Shown one piece after another: positions 9,692 to 18,386 of a DNA stretch of 60,292 nt. The number at the start of each line of letters is the position of its first letter. Position 1 is the first letter of the stretch. Under the pieces are notes generated by a model. The model was given only the letters and a program-made list of their open reading frames with translations. It had not been told where the DNA came from and ran no database searches. The translations under genes and the position numbers were made by a program. The stretch comes from Candidatus Gastranaerophilales bacterium (GTDB taxonomy: Bacteria > Cyanobacteriota > Vampirovibrionia > Gastranaerophilales > Gastranaerophilaceae), in assembly GCA_944322945.1 (NCBI GenBank), contig CALUQN010000012.1:1-60292 (forward strand). Direction: 5' to 3'.

Positions 9692-11107
9692 TTATGCTTG
9701 CTGATTTTGCTGCTGTTGCTGCAATTCTGCAATTATCTTTTGTTTTCTTTCAAAGTCTTTGTTTTTGCTCATAAATCTGAAGGCAACCATTATAGCAGGT
9801 GCTACGATACCGAGTGCGCCGATACAAGAGCCGATGTTCTTTAATATTGACGCTCTTTTTAACTTTTTAACCTGTTTTAAGAATGTATCAACAGTGTTGT
9901 CTGCACTTTCTGCCATATAATCAGCCAATTGGGCTTTCAATCTGCCAAGGTTTTCATAAACACCTTTGACTTCGCCAATATCAATATATCTTCTGTTATC
10001 AATTTTGTCGGATTTTTTAAGGGTAAAGCCCATGAATTTTTCGTCCATTGTTTCGATAATATCGGACTTTTTCGCAAATTGAACAACCAGATTTTCAGGG
10101 TTTGTATTTAAGAACTTGTAGATTTCAGCGTCACTCTTACCTGCAACTTTGCTGAATTCTTCCAGAGCTTCTGCAAGTTTGTTGGTTTTCATTGCGTTGT
10201 TAAGTTCTGTGCTTTCGATTACTCTTGCATCAAGTCCGATGTTTCTGTTGTGTTTTGTCTCTGCTGATTTTTCAAGGTGTTCTTGGATTTTTTTGCCGGC
10301 AATGTACATAAAGCCCCAGAATGAACCTTCTTTGATTAAATATCCGAAGAAGTCCTGTTTGGTCTCTGACATTACAAGTCTTTCGCTTGTGATTGCAGCA
10401 TCGACAATCATCAGGTTGTTTGTCGGCGAGAACATAAAGTGATCAAGCACCTGTAGAGGTGATTTCCCGGTAAATGTTGTGTCTTTGCCTTTTTGACCGT
10501 TTGTTTGAGAAGAGGTATCTTTATGTACCGCAGAGAAAGCTTGTGAAAATTTCGGCGGAAGATGGGTTGGAGTGAATGGTACGTTTGACTTGCCGTTTGC
10601 TTTTGCAGCTGCTTCCATTTTGGCTTTTTCTTCTTCTCTGATTTTGTTTTCAGTGTATTTGTATCTGAATTTTGTCAAAGCTCCGTAAGAGAATATTGTC
10701 AAAATTGTTGATGCTGCGAACTTGCCGAATGTCAGACCTTTAAACATTTTCTGATTTTGTGCGGCTTTTTTGATGTTTGCTCTTACGCTTTCATCTGCAT
10801 ATCTAAACGCTTGTTTCAGCACTTCTTTATCGTGCATAATCCTCGGATCCACTTTCGGATCATATTTGAAAGGTTTGAAAATTGCCCAGTCGATGACTTT
10901 TTTGTATATCGGAATCCCGAACAGCCATATCCCTTGTGTTCCTACTTCATCTATAAATCTGTCTTTTCCCTCTGCTGCATCTCCTGTTATGTATGAGCCT
11001 GCCGTTATACCAAGGCTGTTTGCAATATCTTTTATTGCAAGGGGTACAAGTGAATTGTTATTTCCTATTATTGAATATATTTTGCTTGCCGTGATAGCGG
11101 GTATCAT
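9692..11107 (-). CDS. 471-aa membrane-associated protein, unknown function
   Basis: I do not recognise the family. The ATG at 11107 has AAAGGA 6 bp upstream. Hydrophobic segments occur near residues 30-75 (LGITAGSYITGD...GIWLFGIPIYKKVI), 120-145 (FGKFAASTILTIFSYGAL), 265-290 (LIKEGSFWGFMYIAGKK) and 425-450 (IGSCIGALGIVAPAIMVAF). The middle is charged and includes KIREEEKAKMEAAAKANGK. The C-terminus ends in a Gln-rich tail. This suggests a peripheral or multi-pass membrane protein. It stands alone between two short inverted-repeat elements in opposite orientation. A candidate attenuated leader or sRNA lies upstream (11316-11456), reading the same way. Confidence 0.75.
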   Translation of the reverse strand: MIPAITASKIYSIIGNNNSLVPLAIKDIANSLGITAGSYITGDAAEGKDRFIDEVGTQGIWLFGIPIYKKVIDWAIFKPFKYDPKVDPRIMHDKEVLKQAFRYADESVRANIKKAAQNQKMFKGLTFGKFAASTILTIFSYGALTKFRYKYTENKIREEEKAKMEAAAKANGKSNVPFTPTHLPPKFSQAFSAVHKDTSSQTNGQKGKDTTFTGKSPLQVLDHFMFSPTNNLMIVDAAITSERLVMSETKQDFFGYLIKEGSFWGFMYIAGKKIQEHLEKSAETKHNRNIGLDARVIESTELNNAMKTNKLAEALEEFSKVAGKSDAEIYKFLNTNPENLVVQFAKKSDIIETMDEKFMGFTLKKSDKIDNRRYIDIGEVKGVYENLGRLKAQLADYMAESADNTVDTFLKQVKKLKRASILKNIGSCIGALGIVAPAIMVAFRFMSKNKDFERKQKIIAELQQQQQNQQA

Positions 11108-11315
11108 TTTGTTCCTTTACTTTCTGCGGAAGTAGTTTTCCGCCTCAATCACTATATTACAAGCCCCAAATTAAGTTCATTAATTTGACGATTGGGGCAT
11201 TCGCCTTTATGATTGAGTTTCGTCGGATATTTTTTGTCATTTTCTAACCTTTCTTTTTCTTTAAGTTCCCTGAAAAAAATAATTGCCAATTTTTAGCGTT
11301 ATTTTTACGTTTTTT
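11108..11315. other. Intergenic region with a 34-bp palindrome
   Basis: There is no gene here. At 11165-11198 the sequence CCCCAAATTAAG is followed by TTAATTTGACGATTGGGG, an imperfect inverted repeat upstream of the 471-aa gene. It could be an operator or part of its 5' leader. I see no other clear signal. Confidence 0.35.
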
Positions 11316-11456
11316 AACAAAAAAATAAGACCCTTCAATATCAAAAGGTCTTGTCTAAAATGTTTTTTACCGCATAAGATTTAGTAGTCCTTATTTTTAA
11401 ACAAGTCCTTTTGTTTTAATTCTTACTAATCGTCGGTATTGAACATTTCTAATCAT
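11316..11456 (-). ncRNA. Candidate small RNA or attenuated leader
   Basis: A sigma70-like promoter (11463-11490) reads leftward. About 105 nt after its start, the hairpin AAGACC ... GGTCTT (11327-11352) is followed on the same strand by ATTTTTTTGTT, an intrinsic-terminator shape. Between them I find only a 19-codon reading frame (ATG at about 11449) without a ribosome site and a two-codon ATG-CGG-TAA at about 11376. It could be a free sRNA of about 140 nt or a leader that limits transcription into the 471-aa gene 209 bp further on. Confidence 0.4.
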
Positions 11457-11462
11457 ATTTTT

Positions 11463-11490
11463 ATTATACAGTGGAGATTTTTTTTGTAAA
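11463..11490 (-). promoter_or_regulatory. Sigma70-type promoter TTTACA-16-TATAAT
   Basis: On the minus strand TTTACA (11485-11490) and a perfect TATAAT (11463-11468) are separated by 16 bp. The next gene that way is the 471-aa protein. Confidence 0.55.
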
Positions 11491-11513
11491 GTCCGGATGT
11501 TGGGGACTTATAT

Positions 11514-11653
11514 AGCGTATTCCGCTAAAAATCTTAAAAACTTCGTCATACTGAGCGATAGCGAAGTATCTAAATAAAATAGATTCTTCGGGCTAAAGCC
11601 CTCAGAATGACGGAGTTTTAATAATAGTATCTGCGGAATTTGCTGTATAAGTC
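11514..11653. mobile_element. Short inverted-repeat element, copy B (complete)
   Basis: This 140-bp element has imperfect terminal inverted repeats: GGACTTATATAGCGTATTCC at the left, and GGAATTTGCTGTATAAGTC at the right, which reverse-complements to GACTTATACAGCAAATTCC. The interior contains GTCATACTGAGCGATAGCG and its partner CTCAGAATGACGGAG. It has no coding capacity and looks like a MITE. It ends 42 bp before the next gene. Confidence 0.75.
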
Positions 11654-11694
11654 ACGGATTTTTTATGGTAGTATTGACTTCGGGGGGAGTATTA

Positions 11695-13851
11695 ATGATT
11701 TTATTTATAATTTCTTTTTTAATGATATTTGGGGCGTCTTATCTCGTGACATCCTTGATTGCAAAGAAAAACGATGTCTGCGGATTGTTTTACCTGCCGC
11801 TGATTGCGTTTGCGCTGGTTGTTTTTGATTTTGAGGTTTTATCATTATTCAAGAGTATTTCTGTAACCGGTGTCCTCGGGTTAAATATCTTAGGTCTTAT
11901 TGCAGCGCTGGCTGTTTGGTTTTATTCCGGCAAGCCGTTATGGTCAATCCATGCCGCACGATTTTTTAAACGGGTTTGGTTTGCTGTTTGCAAGGACAAA
12001 TACCTTTTGACGCTTTTTGCTGGATTTTGTATATTTTTTGCGGTATCTGTATTTTTGATAATAGTTTCCCCTGTTGTGAACGAAGATGCTTCTGCTTATC
12101 ACGTTGCACGGAGCGTGTTTTGGATTTTCAACAAATCTTTAAACCATTTTTCTGTCGGAGATATAAGAAACCTCGTATTCCCGATAAATTCGGAAATTCT
12201 TTATACGTGGGTTATTTTGTTCACTAAAAAGCTTGTATTCTTCGGTGCTTTTTCTTTTGTCGGATATTTGCTCAGTGTATTTGGGATTTATAATATTTTA
12301 AATTTATTAAAATTTGATATCAGGAAAAAATTGTGGGTAATTTTTTTAGTTACGTCATTTTCTTCTGTCACGATTTTGTCATCCGGAACCGAAACTGATA
12401 TATTGATTGCGGGGCTTGTAATTTCTTCAATATATCTCTTTTGGCAGGGTGTTCAAAGTAAACGCTTTGTTCCTGTTTTTATGTCAGCTTTGGCGTATGC
12501 ACTTGCTATCGGCACAAAAACTACGGCGCTTTTTGCAATCCCAGGAGTCGGCTTAGGTTTTTGCGCAATTGCATATCACTACTATAAAAAAGAATTTTAC
12601 AAACCGGTTTTATATTATCTCGGATTTAGCATTATAAACTTTATTTTATTTGCGGCTTACAATTATATTTTGAATTTTTTGAATTTCGGAGACATTTCAG
12701 GGCCGGTAAATTTTGCCGTAATGCATAAGAATATTTACGGACTGCGTGCAATTCCTGCTCATATTATCAAATATTTATTTTTATTCATTGATTTTACAGG
12801 TTTCAGGTGGGCTGATTATGTCGGCGATAATATTTTGCAGTTCCGTAACGAAATTATCGGCTTGATGAATTTAGGCGATATATCAGACGGGGTATTCACG
12901 ACGAAAACCTCGGTTGTAAATAAATCTCTGCTGGAGCCACTTGTCGGAATGGGGGTTGTCGGAATGCTTACATTCCTGCCGTCATTGGTGATATCTTTTG
13001 TTAAACCGTTTTTTAAAAAAGATGATAAAACATTTGGCATCCTCGGATTTGGTCTTTTGTGGGTTATTAATATAACCGTGATGTCTGCTATGCTTATTTT
13101 TATGGCTTATAACATCAGGTTTTTGACAACTATGTGCCTAATTTCTGCGCCAATATTAGTTTATACTTATTCAAGAAAAAATAATCCGTACAAATTTATT
13201 GTGACTGTATTTGCGATGTTCAGCCTTGTTCTCGTCTCGACTCATATTTGGGCAAGACCTTTTTTGCGGATTGTAAACTATATGAAACACGACGTGAGTA
13301 TCACTTATATAAGAAAGTTTATGACTGAATCCGCACTGCTGGCAAAATTTCCTGCAAATATAGACCCTGACAAATATCCGGTATCTGATATGCCGACGGC
13401 TTTAGCAGAGTATCTATCCAATTTTGATAAGTCTAATAAGATTATTTATTTTTCCGGCGCCGGACAGGGTGTTCTGCCGCTTTTGATGCTGAATCTGTAC
13501 GGATATCATATCGACTTTGGTATGATTGAAAATATTGATAAAATTGATTTGAGCAAGTATAACATTCTTGTCATTGTTAATGATTATCAGGAATCCTTTT
13601 TGATTAAAAATACGGATAATAAATACTGTTCTTATACAGGTGTAAAACTAAATAATAAAAATATTTTGCTGCAGTCAAAATGTACTCTGTCAGGAGACTT
13701 TTATCAGAAAAAAGAATTTGTGCTATATGACATGTGGGATAAAATCGGATACAACCAGCGTTTCATCCCCGAAAAATTGAATATTGAAAATGATGAAGAA
13801 ATTGATTATTATAAGATATATGAAAATAAAAATAATCCTATAATAAAATAA
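11695..13851 (+). CDS. Multi-pass membrane glycosyltransferase-like protein
   Basis: The protein is 718 aa. I chose the ATG at 11695 because GGGGGGAG precedes it by 6 bp; the in-frame start at 11665 lacks such a site. About 12 hydrophobic helices span residues 1-520, followed by a soluble C-terminal domain of about 180 residues. The loop after the third or fourth helix contains VVNEDASAYHVARSVFW, the position where GT-C enzymes (GT39/ArnT/PMT type) carry acidic catalytic residues. GT-C enzymes move sugars from polyprenyl-phosphate donors on the outer face of the inner membrane. I infer a GT-C fold from topology, not from a diagnostic motif. It is 13 bp from the TonB-C-like gene and probably cotranscribed with it. 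Confidence 0.65.
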   Translation: MILFIISFLMIFGASYLVTSLIAKKNDVCGLFYLPLIAFALVVFDFEVLSLFKSISVTGVLGLNILGLIAALAVWFYSGKPLWSIHAARFFKRVWFAVCKDKYLLTLFAGFCIFFAVSVFLIIVSPVVNEDASAYHVARSVFWIFNKSLNHFSVGDIRNLVFPINSEILYTWVILFTKKLVFFGAFSFVGYLLSVFGIYNILNLLKFDIRKKLWVIFLVTSFSSVTILSSGTETDILIAGLVISSIYLFWQGVQSKRFVPVFMSALAYALAIGTKTTALFAIPGVGLGFCAIAYHYYKKEFYKPVLYYLGFSIINFILFAAYNYILNFLNFGDISGPVNFAVMHKNIYGLRAIPAHIIKYLFLFIDFTGFRWADYVGDNILQFRNEIIGLMNLGDISDGVFTTKTSVVNKSLLEPLVGMGVVGMLTFLPSLVISFVKPFFKKDDKTFGILGFGLLWVINITVMSAMLIFMAYNIRFLTTMCLISAPILVYTYSRKNNPYKFIVTVFAMFSLVLVSTHIWARPFLRIVNYMKHDVSITYIRKFMTESALLAKFPANIDPDKYPVSDMPTALAEYLSNFDKSNKIIYFSGAGQGVLPLLMLNLYGYHIDFGMIENIDKIDLSKYNILVIVNDYQESFLIKNTDNKYCSYTGVKLNNKNILLQSKCTLSGDFYQKKEFVLYDMWDKIGYNQRFIPEKLNIENDEEIDYYKIYENKNNPIIK

Positions 13852-13864
13852 AAGGAGGTAATTT

Positions 13865-14218
13865 ATGAAAAAGACAGGTCTTATTTTTGCAATAATGAGT
13901 TTTATATTTTTATCAGCTGCAAGTGTAAACGCTGACATCGTATCATACTGGAGCGGTTATACGCAGTCTGTTCAGACAAAAGTTATGAGTAATTTCCTTC
14001 CGCCAAAGACTAAAGAGCCTTTAGCCGCAACTGTTTCTTTGAATATTAACAAAGACGGCAGTGTTGAATCTCAAAAAATAGTTGAATCTTCCGGCAATCC
14101 GGCTTTTGATGCGGCTGCAATGAAGGCTGTGGAAAAATCTATTCCGTTTGAAGCTTTCCCGTCTGAAATTATTGACAGCCACTACAATATGCTCTTGAAA
14201 CTGGAGTCTGTACAATAA
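13865..14218 (+). CDS. Small exported TonB-C-terminal-like protein
   Basis: The protein is 117 aa. A strong AAAGGAGG ribosome site lies 6 bp before the ATG. Residues 1-23 are a signal peptide (MKKTGLIFAIMSFIFLSAA, cleavage after VNA). The remainder has the TonB C-terminal pattern: AATVSLNINKDGSVESQKI, then SSGNPAFDAAAMKAV, then a proline-containing strand. Full TonB proteins have a membrane anchor and a Pro-rich linker; both are absent here, so it is probably a free periplasmic domain rather than an energy transducer. Confidence 0.7.
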   Translation: MKKTGLIFAIMSFIFLSAASVNADIVSYWSGYTQSVQTKVMSNFLPPKTKEPLAATVSLNINKDGSVESQKIVESSGNPAFDAAAMKAVEKSIPFEAFPSEIIDSHYNMLLKLESVQ

Positions 14219-14237
14219 GAATTACAGAGGTATTTTT

Positions 14238-14660
14238 ATGAAATATATATTTACGATACTAAGTGTGTTGATATTTAGTATGAATTTTGCTCTAGCTGGC
14301 AATATTCAATACGGCTACAATGCGCAGGGACAATATGTGCCGACCTCCATAAACGGTCAGCGAGTCCAGTACGGATTTAACGCACGGGGGAATTATGTTC
14401 CTGTCTCTGTCGGCGGCCGCAGGGTGCAATACGGGTATAATGCTCAAGGAAATTATGTTCCCACATCAATAGGCAACGAAAAAATCCAATACGGTTATAA
14501 CGCACAAGGTGATTATGTTCCAAAATCAATCGGTTCTGACAGAATAAATTACGGCTATAATGCTCAGGGCGATTATGTTCCAAGAGCAATTGGCGAACAG
14601 CGTATTGATTATGGCTACAATGCCCGCGGCGACTACGTGCCGACTTCTATCGGAAACTAG
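14238..14660 (+). CDS. Secreted 20-residue-repeat protein
   Basis: The protein is 140 aa. It has a signal peptide (residues 1-20, ending ALA) and then consists almost only of six 20-residue repeats from residue 24, consensus QYGYNAQGDYVPTSIGxxRI. The Tyr-Gly-Tyr-Asn core is nearly invariant while positions 15-20 vary. Such short Tyr/Gly/Asn repeats occur in surface or matrix proteins. It follows the TonB-C-like gene by 19 bp, so they are probably one operon. Its end overlaps the 3' end of the convergent glycosyltransferase gene by 14 bp. Confidence 0.75.
   Translation: MKYIFTILSVLIFSMNFALAGNIQYGYNAQGQYVPTSINGQRVQYGFNARGNYVPVSVGGRRVQYGYNAQGNYVPTSIGNEKIQYGYNAQGDYVPKSIGSDRINYGYNAQGDYVPRAIGEQRIDYGYNARGDYVPTSIGN
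14307..14657 (+). repeat. Six 60-bp coding tandem repeats
   Basis: The DNA period is 60 bp, in frame with the repeat protein. Copies differ mostly at third codon positions and in the variable end of each unit, so the repeat is under protein-level constraint and is not a recent perfect duplication. Confidence 0.8.
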
Positions 14661-15681
14661 TTTTGCGTTTCGGTTTATTTTTAATTATCAGGCGTTTTAA
14701 TTTTTGCAGGATGATTTTTAGTTCGTTCAGAACTATATATAACCACACCGGCGTTGTTTGGGCAAGCCGTAATTTGTAGTAGTAAGGTTTGTTATAAATA
14801 TAATCTTTAGAATAGAGCGGTATCGTATTTTTAATAAATTTCAAAAAATCAACAAGCTGTTTTTTAGGCATATATCTGGACACATAAAATAATGATTCTA
14901 TGTAAGCATTGTCAAAACTTTGTTCCGTCAATAAATCCATTTTTCCGTGGTCAATAATAAAATCTTTTAATTTTTTAAACGTGTCAACAGCATATAGTTT
15001 CTTTTCTTTCCTGTTTAAAGTAATTGAATTAGCATTTAGAAAATTATACATAATAAGAGATTTATCAATTACAGTAATTTTCTCGGCAAAAATTAAGGAA
15101 CTCAATGTAAAAAAAGTATCGTTTGAATTTGGAATTGTATCAAATTTCAGATTGTTTGTTCTTAAAAATTCGGTTTTAAAAAGTTTATTCCACGGGGCAT
15201 GGCTTGTAAAATTAAAAATATATTGAGGGAAATCCGCTGAATTGAAAATTTCTTTTTGCGGAATTCGTTCTGACTTTACCCCCTGATTTTTCGCATAAAA
15301 ACTGCCGTCAGGCAGTACAACATCGTATTTACAAATTACAATATCCGCTTCGGTTTCTTCATACTTTTTGTACATTTCTGACAAAAATTCCGGGTAAAAA
15401 TAATCGTCGCTATCAAGAAATATTGTTGTTTCTCCGGTTACGTATTCAAATCCTTTGTTGCGTGCGGCGCCGGCACCTTGATTTTCTACGGTGATTATTT
15501 TCATTGTAAAATCTGAGTTTTTTGCTTTTTCTTCCAGAATTTCCAGTGAATTATCCGTTGAACCGTCATTTACGCAGATGAGTTCAAAATCTTTAAAAGT
15601 TTGTGCTGCGATACTTTCAAGGCAGCTTTCAAGATATTTTTCGCTGTTATAAACAGGCATGACTATACTAATTTCGGGCAT
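14647..15681 (-). CDS. Family 2 glycosyltransferase
   Basis: The protein is 344 aa. The GT-A nucleotide-sugar domain covers residues 1 to about 220: MPEISIVMPVYNSEKYLESC, VNDGSTDNS, the Q-GAGAARN-G loop, and the metal-binding acidic motif FLDSDDYF. The C-terminal part is helical and very basic at the end (KRLIIKNKPKRKTSFR), as expected for membrane surface association. It adds a sugar to an envelope glycan; donor and acceptor cannot be told. It starts 1 bp after the next upstream gene ends, so the two glycosyltransferases are cotranscribed. Confidence 0.9.
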   Translation of the reverse strand: MPEISIVMPVYNSEKYLESCLESIAAQTFKDFELICVNDGSTDNSLEILEEKAKNSDFTMKIITVENQGAGAARNKGFEYVTGETTIFLDSDDYFYPEFLSEMYKKYEETEADIVICKYDVVLPDGSFYAKNQGVKSERIPQKEIFNSADFPQYIFNFTSHAPWNKLFKTEFLRTNNLKFDTIPNSNDTFFTLSSLIFAEKITVIDKSLIMYNFLNANSITLNRKEKKLYAVDTFKKLKDFIIDHGKMDLLTEQSFDNAYIESLFYVSRYMPKKQLVDFLKFIKNTIPLYSKDYIYNKPYYYKLRLAQTTPVWLYIVLNELKIILQKLKRLIIKNKPKRKTSFR

Positions 15682-15682
15682 T

Positions 15683-17335
15683 TTATCCTCTTTTTTCTTT
15701 TAATCTTTTTTGTAACTCCGGGTAATACTCCAGAATCGCCTGCAGTTGTGTATCATTCATTCCGAGTTTGTTTGAACTGTATAATGTTTTTGCATTCACT
15801 AATTCAAAATCTCTAAACGGGTTTATATAATATAATTTATTTATATGACCGTCGACGAGTTTAACTTTTTTGTTGTTGAGTTCAGCCATTGCCCAGAGCC
15901 AGAGGTCATCTCCTTGCGGAGCAAGGTTCATAAATAATTCACTGCGCGCCGCATCTTTGTACAATGAACCCGGCGGAAATAATAGACCGGCACCGCTTGT
16001 TGCCAGATAATTTTTGTTTTCTGTCTGTGAGTTTACAGGCATGTCTAAATACTTAGCTGTGACGTTTTGCCCTTCTTTGACAGTTAAAATTTCTTTTATT
16101 CTGTGACCGTACAGGTAGTCAGGATTTTTCTCGTATGATTTATACAACAATTCCAGCCAGTCTTTTCTGTAAAACAAGTCGTCATCGGCTGTTACCAAAA
16201 TATCATCAGGGTATTCCAAAAGTGCAGGTACAATTTTTTTATACGATTTTAAATTTTCACACCACCTGATAGTCAGCCCGTATTTTTGTAAGTTGAGCAA
16301 AGCTGGCGGCAGGTCTTTTTCTTTTTTGGGAAATTCATCTTCTGCCAGCCAAAGAATTATCATATCAGGTCTTAAAGTCTGGTTGAGCAGGGTTGTAATC
16401 CCGAGATGTACTTCTTTTATGCGCTCAGGAAATGATGTTAGTGTCACAATAAGTTTTTTATCCCGCGGGGCGGTATTTAGCCCGTAACGGGGTTTTTGCC
16501 GCCGGTATCGAAAACTGCTCCGGTATTGCCTCAGTGCATTACAGATTGCAACTCTTTTTTTGAAAGCAAAAGACAGGATGTTTTTTAGTATCATAAATAT
16601 CATCGGAAGTGCAACTATAATAGAATATTTTAAATATAATTCAGGGTGTAATTTAATTATGTTATATCTGATTTTGATATAATTTTGCGGACGGATTGCA
16701 TTTTTACTCCTAAAGTTTTCCGCAACTCTGTAATAAAATAATTCTTCGTCTATTTTATACGGCTTCAACCCGTTTTCCAAAAATTTAAGCCACAAATCCC
16801 AATCTTCGCATCCCGCTTCCATAACGGGATTAAAACCGCCTGTTTTTTCAAAATCAGATTTTCTGAAAAGGGCACTCAAAAAAATTCTATTTTGTGTAAG
16901 CATATTAATGACAGTTGGTTTTTCAAGTTCCCAGCGGCGCTCTTTATTATGCAACGGGGTCCACAAAATAGCATTACAAAAAACAATGCCGGTGTCGGGA
17001 TTTCGCGCCAATATATTCACAGCCTTGCTTATGTAGGTCTCTGCAATTTTGTCATCAGCATCAAGAGGCAGAATATATTTGCCTGAGGCTGCTGCTATTC
17101 CGTTGTTGCGAGCCGCACAGACACCTTGATTATTTTGCCTGATAATTCTAATTTTACCGGAATCAAGTTTGTCCAGTGTTTTTTGAGTAAAAGTATCCTC
17201 TGAACCGTCATCTACCAAAATTATCTCAATATTGGGGTAATCTGAATTTGTAACGGAATTTATGCACTCTTCCAAGTATTGCCCCTGATTGTAGCAGGTT
17301 ATTACAACAGAAACAGTTTCCAATAAATCTTCCAT
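15683..17335 (-). CDS. Two-domain glycosyltransferase (GT2 plus second GT-like domain)
   Basis: The protein is 550 aa. Residues 1 to about 230 are a family 2 domain: VSVVITCYNQGQYLEECI, VDDGSEDTFT, NNQGVCAARNNGIAAA, PLDADDKI and the GCEDWDLWLKF motif. After a hydrophobic patch (about 225-250, IIVALPMIFMILKNIL) a second domain begins with KKLIVTLTSFPERIKEVHLG and carries VTADDDLFYRKDWLE, another acidic metal-binding type motif. The fusion suggests two transfer steps, or catalysis plus acceptor binding, in building a surface polysaccharide. It is first in a two-gene operon. Confidence 0.85.
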   Translation of the reverse strand: MEDLLETVSVVITCYNQGQYLEECINSVTNSDYPNIEIILVDDGSEDTFTQKTLDKLDSGKIRIIRQNNQGVCAARNNGIAAASGKYILPLDADDKIAETYISKAVNILARNPDTGIVFCNAILWTPLHNKERRWELEKPTVINMLTQNRIFLSALFRKSDFEKTGGFNPVMEAGCEDWDLWLKFLENGLKPYKIDEELFYYRVAENFRSKNAIRPQNYIKIRYNIIKLHPELYLKYSIIVALPMIFMILKNILSFAFKKRVAICNALRQYRSSFRYRRQKPRYGLNTAPRDKKLIVTLTSFPERIKEVHLGITTLLNQTLRPDMIILWLAEDEFPKKEKDLPPALLNLQKYGLTIRWCENLKSYKKIVPALLEYPDDILVTADDDLFYRKDWLELLYKSYEKNPDYLYGHRIKEILTVKEGQNVTAKYLDMPVNSQTENKNYLATSGAGLLFPPGSLYKDAARSELFMNLAPQGDDLWLWAMAELNNKKVKLVDGHINKLYYINPFRDFELVNAKTLYSSNKLGMNDTQLQAILEYYPELQKRLKEKRG

Positions 17336-17408
17336 ATCTCCCTTTATAATTTTTCAATCAATTATATGCAAAATAATGTATTATCGCAAATTTTTTACAA
17401 ATATAAAA

Positions 17409-18305
17409 TTATGAGCACCGCTTTTTTCTGATAGTATTTCTTGTGACAATTAAGAATACTCCGGCTAAAATAAGCATAACGCCTATTCCGATACGGACAG
17501 TTAATTGTTCATGGAATACCACGACCCCGAAAAATATAGCGGTCAACGGCTCCAGCGCCCCCAGAATTGCTGTTGTAGTCGAACCGATTAACTTTATTGA
17601 AACAGACAATGTCTCCAGTGAAATTATTGTCGGGAAAAGCGCCAGAGCAATCGCATTCAGCCACAGATAAGGTTCTTTTATAATCTGCAATTCAGTGCAT
17701 CCTTTCAGGTTGAAAACATATACCAATAGCCCGAAAAGCATTACATAAAAACTTAATTTATCAATCTTGATGTGTTTGATTGTCTTTATAGTTCGTACCC
17801 CGACTATATATATGGCGTACAATAGCGCCGACGCAAACACTATGGAAACACCATATAAGTTCAAACCTGATGCGGAATTGCCTTTATATAAAAGCATAAT
17901 TCCGCAGAATGTTAACAGTATTGAAAATATAACAGTTTTAGTAATTTTTTCATGGAAAAATAACGCCATAATAACAGCAACCAAAACCGGATAGATAAAA
18001 AGTATTGTGCAGGCAATCCCTACTTCTATGTATTTGAAAGCTTCAAAAAGCGTCAGTGACGACAGAGAAAAAAGCAGCCCCAGTATAAAAAGAGGAGGCA
18101 ATTCTTGTTTGGAAATTTTGAGAGAAGTTTTTTTGAAAAATTTTAGCCAAACGAAGTATATCATAACCGCAAAAGCATACCTGTAAAAGAGTACGGAATT
18201 AACTCCGATTCCTCCATCATACATTGGCAGTGCGAACAGAGGATTAGTTCCATAACTTGCTGCGGCAATTGCACCGTTCAATACGCCTATGAATTTTCTT
18301 CTCAT
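17409..18305 (-). CDS. EamA/DMT-superfamily transporter
   Basis: The protein is 298 aa with ten predicted helices in two homologous halves, the normal length for the drug/metabolite transporter superfamily. Visible family features are the N-terminal GAIAAASYGTNPLF and the paired motifs RYAFAVMIYFVWLK and LGALEPLTAIFFGVVVFHE, the latter typical of the EamA second half. The start ATG has GGGAG upstream. The substrate is unknown; the family exports amino acids, metabolites or drugs. It stands alone between the glycosyltransferase and kinase operons. Confidence 0.9.
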   Translation of the reverse strand: MRRKFIGVLNGAIAAASYGTNPLFALPMYDGGIGVNSVLFYRYAFAVMIYFVWLKFFKKTSLKISKQELPPLFILGLLFSLSSLTLFEAFKYIEVGIACTILFIYPVLVAVIMALFFHEKITKTVIFSILLTFCGIMLLYKGNSASGLNLYGVSIVFASALLYAIYIVGVRTIKTIKHIKIDKLSFYVMLFGLLVYVFNLKGCTELQIIKEPYLWLNAIALALFPTIISLETLSVSIKLIGSTTTAILGALEPLTAIFFGVVVFHEQLTVRIGIGVMLILAGVFLIVTRNTIRKKRCS

Positions 18306-18386
18306 TCTGACTGTTCTCCCAATTAATAACTTTATATATTAAAGCCCAGGAAAAATCAATTTTATAGTGGATTGCCTTTTGTCTTA

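Noticed and set aside
14302-14660. Regular 60-bp repeats resembling a CRISPR array
   Set aside because: The repeats are in frame, encode a conserved 20-residue unit after a signal peptide, and have no unique spacers.
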